A stretch of DNA of 64,000 nt from Phaseolus vulgaris (lineage: Eukaryota > Streptophyta > Magnoliopsida > Fabales > Fabaceae): contig NC_023758.2 of assembly GCF_000499845.2 (NCBI RefSeq), positions 11,753,927 to 11,817,926 on the forward strand. Direction: 5' to 3'. How positions within the stretch are numbered: the stretch's first letter is position 1; every line of letters starts with the position of its first letter. Below the pieces are notes generated by a model, which saw nothing but the letters and a program-made list of their open reading frames with translations, had not been told where the DNA came from and did not search any database. Shown here in pieces: positions 57,049-64,000 of this stretch. Both the position numbers and the translations under genes were made by a program.

Positions 57049-57171
57049 GTTAAGAAGTGGGTTTTAAGTCTAACTCAACCTTATCAAATCAGTTCAATAA
57101 AATGAGATTTGCACTAACTTATATACTATGAAAATCTCTTCATCTAATCTCTAATCAATGGATCTCCAACA
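57049..57171 (-). mobile_element. TRIM-like solo LTR (about 123 bp)
   Basis: The minus strand reads TGTTGGAGATCCATTG at 57171 and ends near ...AAACCCACTTCTTAACTTA. It carries the GTGCAAATCTCATTTTATTG, GAGTTAGAC and CCCACTTCTTAA blocks that I know from short LTRs of TRIM-type elements in legumes (from memory, not searched). No second copy or internal region is present. Confidence 0.5.
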
Positions 57172-57174
57172 CTG

Positions 57175-57180
57175 TATAAA
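57175..57180 (+). promoter_or_regulatory. TATA box candidate of MMP gene 2
   Basis: TATAAA lies 129 bp before the ATG and 4 bp beyond the TRIM-like LTR. Distance fits a short 5' UTR, which contains a 26-bp duplication (GAATTAGCAACCTCAACTTC at 57189 and 57215). Confidence 0.4.
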
Positions 57181-57299
57181 AAAATATAGAATTAGCAACC
57201 TCAACTTCAAATATCGAATTAGCAACCTCAACTTCTTTTATGTTATTCCTCAACTCTCCCTTACAGACTCAAGCTCTACTGCATCTATTGAGAATCTAA

Positions 57300-57398
57300 A
57301 TGTATGAAGATGAAATCAAACCTTTCTGCTTTCCTATTGTTGTTCCTTCTCCTAGTCGGCCAATCCCTTTGCGCCAAGGCTGGTTTTCCTCCTCTTAA
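57300..57398 (+). other. Overlapping upstream ORF, 32 codons
   Basis: An ATG at 57300 in the context ATGTATGAAG opens a different frame that overlaps the MMP start at 57304 and stops at 57396-57398. Such overlapping starts can reduce translation of the main ORF. No function for the peptide is proposed. Confidence 0.35.
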
Positions 57399-58347
57399 AA
57401 ACTCCATGCTGAAGTGGCTAAAAAGGGGGAAAAAACCACCCAAGCCAGAATGGGATAGTGAAATCTATGACTTTCTCAGACAAAAGTCTTCTCCTCCACA
57501 ACAAAACCAACCAACGAAAGGCTTGTCTCGAATCAAAGACTACTTTTCTAACTTTGGCTACCTTCAATCCTCTGGGCCATTCGACGATTATTGGGACCTC
57601 CAAACAGTATCAGCCATCAAGACCTTCCAACGCTCTTTCCATCTCCAAGTTACCGGCACCGTAAACAACCAGACCATTCAACTAATCTCGCGACCACGAT
57701 GCGCTGTCCCCGACATGGATTTTAACTACAACTTCACCGACAACGTCTCGTGGCCCAAAGCCGGTCCCCAGTGGTTCCAAAAGAGAAACCTCACCTACGG
57801 TTTTCTTCCGGCAAGTGAAATCCCAGCCAACGCCACGAAAGTTTTCAGAGATGCATTCGCGCGGTGGGTGAATGCCACAGGGTTTTTTAACCTCACGGAG
57901 ACAACCTACGATGACGCGGACATTAAGGTAGGATTCTACACTTTCACTGAAGGCGTTGATGACGACTTGTTTGGCTTAAGCTTTATAAGGGAGAAACCTC
58001 CGTCTAACAAGAAGACAGCGGAGATACGTCTGAACGGGAACATGTACTGGGCGCTGCCCAGTGAAAATGATAGCTTGTCTTGGGAGGATGGAATTCTGGA
58101 CTTGGAGAGTGTGGCGATACACGAGATAGGACATTTACTTGGACTTGACCACTCTTTCATGAATGAGTCTGTTATGTACCCTTACGTATTGTCATCACAG
58201 CAACGAAAGATAGAACTCTCCAATTCTGACAAGAACAACATTCTGCAACAACATAGTGGTGCCAAGTCTGGTTATTGTGGAAGTTGGGAAGTGCTAGTAA
58301 TTACCACCTTGTCTCTGGGATTTGGTTATATGGTGCTTCTAGCTTGA
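57304..58347 (+). CDS. Matrix metalloproteinase, divergent GPI-anchored type (MMP gene 2)
   Basis: Intronless, 347 aa, M10A zinc endopeptidase expected at the cell surface. Signal peptide (about 1-24), basic linker (36-48), prodomain (73-128) with GLSRIKDYFSNFGYL and the cysteine switch PRCAVPD (131-137), catalytic motif HEIGHLLGLDH (273-283) and Met-turn VMYP (290-293), hydrophobic C-terminus for GPI attachment. Unlike MMP gene 1, the structural-zinc segment is not conserved: residues 211-250 contain no His at all, where family members have HGD, AHAF and HxD. Catalytic zinc ligands are intact. A second in-frame Met lies at codon 3. Likely expressed but with altered stability or metal use (inference). 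Confidence 0.9.
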   Translation: MKMKSNLSAFLLLFLLLVGQSLCAKAGFPPLKNSMLKWLKRGKKPPKPEWDSEIYDFLRQKSSPPQQNQPTKGLSRIKDYFSNFGYLQSSGPFDDYWDLQTVSAIKTFQRSFHLQVTGTVNNQTIQLISRPRCAVPDMDFNYNFTDNVSWPKAGPQWFQKRNLTYGFLPASEIPANATKVFRDAFARWVNATGFFNLTETTYDDADIKVGFYTFTEGVDDDLFGLSFIREKPPSNKKTAEIRLNGNMYWALPSENDSLSWEDGILDLESVAIHEIGHLLGLDHSFMNESVMYPYVLSSQQRKIELSNSDKNNILQQHSGAKSGYCGSWEVLVITTLSLGFGYMVLLA

Positions 58348-59286
58348 TTGTGGATTTAGGAGCTTATTGGGAATAATAATATGTTATGAGATTAGTTAAT
58401 GGTTGTTACCGCAAATGTGTTCGGAGAATGATGTAGTGAAAATTTCGAAATTATTTCACAATTCAATTTTCCATTCATACACATACAGTAGAATTACATA
58501 TAGGTTAAAGACGAATGTAACTCACTCTGTCTCGTCGTTTAATTTGATATTTCAAGTTAGAAACAATTAGTATTATATTTAGTTGCTTTGAGAAATATAT
58601 AGATGTCACTCTAAAACATTAGAGTGGGTGATGGGGAATTTTTCAAGAGTATTAATTACTTACAAAATCTTCTTTTAGTTAAATATACATTTACTCGTAA
58701 CTAAACCAATTTATATCAATAATGTAATAAACTTGATTTTTGTTTTATTAAAACAACTTATATAATCAATTTTTTAAAAATATATTTTTTTAACGAAAAA
58801 TTTAATGAAAAGAATATTAAAAACACTAAAAAAAATTTGTTATTATCTACTAATAATTACTTATTGCATATTTGGATTCATAGATAAATTAAGACTTACA
58901 TACGAATTTTACTTAAAAATTATTATGCATAAAATGGAGTTACTTACGAATTTTATCTTATATAATAGTGAAACAATTTGGCAGAAAAAATTTATAAATA
59001 AAATTCATAAAAAACTATTACCTGCGGACATATTCGTATTTAGTATCCATAAATAATAATTTTCCCTCAAAATTTACAAAAAATTGCATACGAATTTTTA
59101 CGTATGAATTTTATCTATGGAGATTACCAACAAATTTATCTATAAATAATTACTTGCGAATTTAAATTTGTAAATAATTTCCTACAAAAAATACCTACAT
59201 ATATTAATATTATTATTAGTATTATTTATAGATATTATCTATGGATTTATATTCATATATAATTACTTACGAATTTAAATACGTTT
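58348..59286. other. Spacer with short repeated ACTTACGAATTT motifs
   Basis: 3' UTR of MMP gene 2, then AT-rich DNA. From 58880 to 59280 the motif TTACKTACGAATTT and variants (CATACGAATTTTTACG, ACTTGCGAATTTAAAT) recur in both orientations, suggesting subterminal repeats of a non-autonomous DNA transposon. No termini identified. Confidence 0.4.
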
Positions 59287-59520
59287 TTTTTATCAACAAT
59301 GAATAAATAAATTAAGGGGACATTTCAGGGGTGTCTCAACCCTTTTACAACCAAACACTCAAAGCCTAGATCTTTGGTACTTGCTTTGAGAAAGACCAGA
59401 ATTGCCTTGAATTAAAACTCAAGGAAACTCAAGGCAGCAAGCTATACATTCAATTACAGAGCCAAAAACAAAGAAAAACCAAAACCAGCAGGTACCATAA
59501 TTCAGATTCTACATCTCAAA
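59287..59520 (-). mobile_element. LINE 3' end, minus strand
   Basis: T-run then ATCAACAATGAATAAAT and GGGTGTCTCAACCCTTTTAC, the same 3' end as the LINE at 595-1224. It joins directly to a plus-strand LINE segment on the right. No TSD found. Confidence 0.6.
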
Positions 59521-59537
59521 ACCTTTTTGCATCCCTT

Positions 59538-60475
59538 GTGGGTTTACAAAAAGAAGAAGTTGTAGTTGGCCTCAATAGTGATAAGCCAGCTAAATTGTGG
59601 GTTGTTCAGGTTGAGATTGAAGAGAATGTCAATGATAATGGTGATGATATTGTGCAAAGCACTAGAAAGCCAGGGAGGCCACCTAAGGGGGTTGTTAAGG
59701 TCAAAAAAACTACTAAGGAAGTTCAATCCAAAAAGTTGCAATGAAGGTTTCTTGCTTTTTCTGGAATGTCAGAGGCCTGGCCAACCAAAAAATTGTGAAA
59801 ATGTTGTTTAATTTACTTAAACAACATAAACCACTTCTTGTTTTCGTTCTTGAACCCATGATGCCTTATATTGATGTTTTGGTTGCTCTTTTCAAAACTT
59901 TTAATCTGCATTTGGTTGTTAATTCTTCTATCACTAATAAAACTACTGAGCTTTGGTGTTTGGTTGTCCCAAATCTTGTCCAAAATTTCTTGGTTAACTC
60001 TCAATTCATTTTTGTAAATTGTCTTTTGCATGATAAATGCTTTAACATAGCAGGAGTTTATGGAGCTAACACATACTCGATTAGAAGACATATGTGGACT
60101 CCTTCACTGACCCTTGGTGCATCTTGGGGAGTTTTAATGTTGTTCTCTCAGTTGATGATTACAAAGGAGGGGTTTCTCCTAATCAAGTTTCTTGTAACGA
60201 GTTCCTTGATTGGACCAATAGTAATAATCTTACTAATATGCCTTTCTCTGGCCCTTGTTACACTTGGAGTAATGGGAGGAGAGGTTTACAGATAATTGAT
60301 AAAAAGTTTGATAGAGCTTTATGTAATGAAGAGTGCCTTGATGAATGGTCCTCTTGTACTTATCAAGTTTTTGTTAAAAATTGTTCTTATCACTCCCTTA
60401 TTCTTGCAAATCTTTCTTAGTAATTATTTACGTAAGGCTAGCTCTTTTAGATTCTTTAATATATGGCTTTAGGAT
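59538..60475 (+). pseudogene. LINE ORF1 end (AT-hook) and ORF2 endonuclease start
   Basis: 59538-59744 encodes the end of ORF1 with RKPGRPPKG, an AT-hook. Its stop overlaps the ORF2 start (ATGA at 59741-59744). ORF2 starts with the L1 endonuclease: FFWNVRGLANQ, a FVLEPMM region where QETK is usual, then after a frameshift near 60090, CILGSFNVVLSVDD, FSGPCYTWSNGRRG and DRALCN. A stop follows LANLS at 60420 and coding ends near 60475. Both ends truncated. Confidence 0.65.
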
Positions 60476-60730
60476 AAAATGTGTGTACATCAAAAGACAA
60501 ATCCACCGAAACCTCCTTACATCAAAATACAAATCCATTGAAACCTCCTTACAGATTCATCAGTTTCATTCATTAGTTTCTTGTAGTTTCTACTTAGTTT
60601 CTCATCAACAACATCATCATTGTTTACTTTTCAAATTTAACCTCCAATTTCCAAATTAGAATATAAGTCATTCGACTTAACAGTGTAGAGTGTCCTTCAG
60701 AGAGGATGGGCCAAGAGAGCCATCAACAGA

Positions 60731-63048
60731 ATGTTGCAAGATAATGCAATGAACCGCGGAGGGAGAGGCAGGGTGGGGAAGAAATACTGGAGAGGGGCGA
60801 TGGAACGTAAACAACATTCTTCATCAAACTCTTCTACCACGTTCTTTTTTTTTCAAACTTTCCGGATAGTCATGGTGAATATGATATGCTCAAGTTGTTC
60901 CAGAGGTGGGCAAGGGTCAAAGAAGTGTTCATATCCAGGCGTCTGAATCGGTGGGGCAGAAGGTTTGGTTTTGTTAGATTCTTCAATGTCGACAATGCAG
61001 TGAGCCTGGAGAGGGATCTAGACCGTTGTTACATTGGTAATAGGAAGTTGTATGTTAACCTACCAAGGTATCATAGAGATGGGCATGAACGTAAACGTGT
61101 TGAGCCTAAAGAGTTTAAAGGGTTAAGAAGCGGTGGGGATGTCCACCCTAATGGGCAGAGGAAGGGAAAAGAGGTGTGGAGGGAAAAAAGTGGGAAGGAA
61201 GGTCATATGAATGGAAATGTTACCCAATCATATGCAGATGTAGTTAGAAAGAGAACACAAGACCAGTGGAGGGGCCCGAGCCTAACGACCAAAGTGTTAA
61301 CTTTGCCATGGATGACCAACAGTTTGGTTGGTCGTATGACAGCCGAGCTTAATTTCGAGCTTCTACAGGAATAGTGTTTTAAGAGAGGAATGAACATGTT
61401 TATGGTAAGATATCTGGGGGATAACCTTGTCCTTATGACCCCTAAAGCAGAAGAACGAATCGAAGACATTGTCAAGCTAAATAATGAATGGTTCGAGTGC
61501 ATTTTCGAAGATATTAAACCGTGGACAGCTTCATGTGTAGCAGGTTACAAAATAGTGTGGGTTAGGTGTTATGGGTTGCCTTTTGTGGAACAAGGAGTGT
61601 TTATCGAAAGTTGTAGGGGAAGTCGCAACTCTGGTGGATGTTGATGAAGCCACGCTAGCATGGGAATACTTAGAGTATGCACGGATTCGGGTGCGCGTGT
61701 TACAGTCATCAAAGGTAGAGATGTCTAAGGGGTTTAGGATTAATGGAGTTGTGTATAATATTAACATCATGGAGGAGGTGGTGTCCTATGGAGGAGTCGA
61801 ACCTGTATGCAAGTGTGCCCTTAACCATGATAGCTCATCAGATAGTGTCTCATCAACAGAAACCTTTATTGAAAATACAATTTTTTCTGTTGATTCGAGC
61901 AACCTAGAGGGTGGGGATGAAGGGGGAATTGGAGGCGGCCGAAGAAGATCGACAGAGAAGGAAGCGGTGGGTCAACGGCAGGGACAAAGAAAGCACAGGA
62001 AAATGAATGTTCAGACTGTGTGGAGGGTTGTCAGAGAAAGAGGGATTTACCTTTCATAGGAAAGGAATTGTGTAAGCCGGATTTACCTGTAGATGGGTCA
62101 GCTTTGTCTGCAAATCAAAAAATATTTGATGCATATGCACTTATTCAAAAATCCTTGGCTAATTTAGTAAAGGTGGTGGGGATATCAAGTAATTTGAATT
62201 CCAGGTCCAAATTAATAGAGGCCCACTTCAGGGAAAGCTGCCAACAAGCCCATTTGGGAAACAAGGGTGATTGCGGGTGAGGGGTAGGAGCAGTTGCGGG
62301 ACGTGTTTGGAATATGGAGGCAAGTGGTAATCAACCGACGGCGCGTGAAAATACGAGGTATACGTTCTCTGCGACTGTAAGCAACAAAGAGGACAACAAC
62401 ATTGCTATGGTGGAAGGCGATTGTAAGGGAGTGCAAAAAGGGAATAAAGAAGCTTTCGACCAAGACGGGAAAGAGGAAGAACAAGAAGGAACAGGGGAAG
62501 TTTCTAGTATGGCTGATTCGCAAAAGAGAAAGGACAAGTCGCAAACTCTGTTAGAAGGAAGCGTTCCAAGAACCCAACCGTTAGCAGAGCAAGTAATTGA
62601 GATTACTGAGGAAATAAGAATGAAAACGACTCTGAATTTGCCATGCTCGTTGGTTGTAGAGGATACGAACTTGGGAAGCAGATGTGAAACACCTCTCCGT
62701 CGGAGAAAGATGAAAGGGCTCCGCGACTTGGTGGAGTCAAGTACCCATCTAAGGAGGTCCGTAAGGCTGAGTGAGAAGTCATCGCAAGTAAGGAAGGGTT
62801 TGCTCGCCAGAGAAGGTTCGTTATCTATGCCAATATCTGATGGGGATATCAAAAACTACAATTCTCATCTTCGGAAGAACGAAATTAGGGAGGAACCGAC
62901 TAAGTTATGGGATCAAGGAAAACAGATTGGGTTAGTCTGTCGTGGGGAAGAAGAGGAGGTGATTCAAGAATACCAATGCATGGAAGACAGAGATTTGGAG
63001 TTAATGAAGAGCATAGCGGGGGGTAATCTAAATGGTTTTTTATGTTGA
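60731..63048 (+). pseudogene. LINE ORF1 with RRM domain, frameshifted
   Basis: An RRM-like domain (FGFVRFFNVDNAVSLERDLD, IGNRKLYVNLPRY near 60950-61070, its first half in another frame) is followed by a basic region, a DUF4283-like segment (ECIFEDIKPWTAS, VWVRCYGLP, then VVGEVATLVDVDEATLAWEYLEYARIRVRV) and a long Ser/Lys-rich tail to 63048. Breaks: frameshift near 60870-60890, TAG at 61372-61374, frameshifts near 61600 and 62030, TGA at 62278-62280. ORF1 of plant L1 elements binds RNA. Confidence 0.65.
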
Positions 63049-64000
63049 TTTTTAATATGAATATAAGAGGACTGGGGGGAGGAATAAAAGTAAGATATAT
63101 GAGGCAGTGCATATCTTCAGAGGAAGCAGAGTTTGTGTGCCTTCAGGAAACAAAAACAGTGGAAGTCACGGATGCTAGATGCTTTTCGTTGTGGGGGGAC
63201 AACAAAATTGGATGGATTCATAATGGAGGGGTAAATGGCAGTGGAAGTCTTCTCTCAATGTGGCATAAAGAAGCTTTCGTCTATGAGAGTCATTCCTTGG
63301 GTAAGGGCTACATAGCTACAATGGGTATTCATGTGAAATCAGCCCAAAGGTGTTGTGTGGTAAATGTTTATGTCGCATGCAACCTGAGAGAAAAGAAACT
63401 TCTTTGGGAGGAACTATCAAGTTACAAAATGGCCTCTCAGATCGAAGTGCGGTGCTTTTGTGGAGATTTTAATGCAATTAGAAGTAGGAATGAAAGGAAA
63501 GGGGTGGACGGGGGGATTTTTCCAGTGAGATAAAGGGCTTTAATGAATTTATAGAGTCAAACCTGTTACTAGATGTGCCTATTATGGGGAAGAAATACAT
63601 GTGGTTTAAAGCAAACGGTATGGTGAAGAGTAGGATTGATAGAGTCTTAGTCTCCGAGGAATGGTTGCAGAGATGGCCTATGTGTAAGCAATATGTCCAA
63701 CGGAGGGAAGTTTTGGATCATTGTGCTTTGATGATTAAGTGTTTAGATAAGGATTGGGGTCCCAAACCTTTTAGATCTATTGATGGTTGGTTTTTAGAGA
63801 GAGGCTTTTTGGGGATGGTGGAGGATAAGTTGAGGTCCTATGAGGGCCAAGGAAATGTCATAAAGGTGCTCAAGGAGAAGTTTAAACTTCTTAAAGTGGA
63901 TTTAAAAGTATGGAATAAGGATGTTTTTGGGAACTTGAATTCTACAAAGCAGTCCTTATTGCAGGACATTGAGAATCTGGATTGCCAGGACAGTCAAGGA
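63042..64000 (+). pseudogene. LINE ORF2, endonuclease and start of RT (continues outside window)
   Basis: Overlaps the end of ORF1. Starts FNMNIRGLGG, then FVCLQETKT (catalytic Glu), CFCGDFNAIRSRNERKG (Asp/Asn). A frameshift near 63520 moves the frame; it then continues KKYMWFKANGMVKSRIDRVLVS and LDHCALMIKC (the usual SDH box, diverged to LDH), and the pre-RT linker to the window edge. The endonuclease nicks target DNA in L1 retroposition. The RT itself is outside. Confidence 0.7.

Overview
The window is plant nuclear DNA, most likely from a dicot and probably a legume. The grounds are plant-type matrix metalloproteinase (MMP) genes, plant spliceosomal introns, AT-rich intergenic DNA and a dense load of plant transposon families (Tat-lineage Ty3/gypsy, Ty1/copia, L1-type LINEs, CACTA, hAT, MULE-associated genes, Helitron-type helicase, TRIM-like LTR). 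The legume assignment is inferred from the look of the elements, not from a database search. Only two genes look fully intact: intronless, GPI-anchored MMPs at 5.8-6.9 kb (minus) and 57.3-58.3 kb (plus). They lie at opposite ends and diverge in sequence. Nearly everything between them is mobile or duplicated DNA.

Layout. 0-5.1 kb: a CACTA terminus, a 5'-truncated LINE with target-site duplication (TSD), and a decayed copia element whose 3' LTR carries a nested non-autonomous hAT element with an 8-bp TSD. 5.8-6.9 kb: MMP gene 1. 7-11.8 kb: AT-rich spacer with microsatellites, two SINE-like A/B-box units and very short LINE insertions with TSDs. 11.9-15.2 kb: a deletion derivative of a Tat-lineage gypsy element that has lost gag-pol but keeps an antisense ORF with its own TATA box. 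15.2-17.5 kb: one copy of a segmental duplication; its partner is at 49.0-51.5 kb. 17.9-24.1 kb: a scrambled tandem array mixing pieces of a ZIP metal transporter with pieces of a gene that resembles an R-S-E (cholera-toxin-fold) ADP-ribosyltransferase. All copies are broken.

24.8-41.5 kb: a gene-rich but transposon-like block. It holds a Lys-rich small ORF, unrecognised exons split by a 1.2-kb solo LTR, a relative of the N-terminal part of transposon-borne Ulp1 proteins, an OB-fold gene resembling HROB, a FAR1-type transposase-derived gene whose catalytic core has been deleted, and an 11-exon Ulp1/C48 SUMO-protease-like gene. The Ulp1 gene has consistent splice phases and a single nonsense codon, and it sits between two arrays of the same ~192-bp satellite. 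41.5-49.0 kb: a Tat-lineage gypsy element with gag-pol broken by one stop codon, a long 3' minisatellite, and a 3' LTR but no recognisable 5' LTR. 51.5-55 kb: a truncated second Ulp1 locus and the 3' half of a LINE. 55-56 kb: remnants of a Helitron/PIF1-type helicase. 57.3-58.3 kb: MMP gene 2, with a TRIM-like LTR directly upstream. 59.3-64 kb: LINE fragments and a longer, frameshifted LINE that runs off the end of the window.

No operon-like or pathway logic links these genes. The biology of the window is two MMP paralogues and a record of nested insertion, gene capture and duplication.
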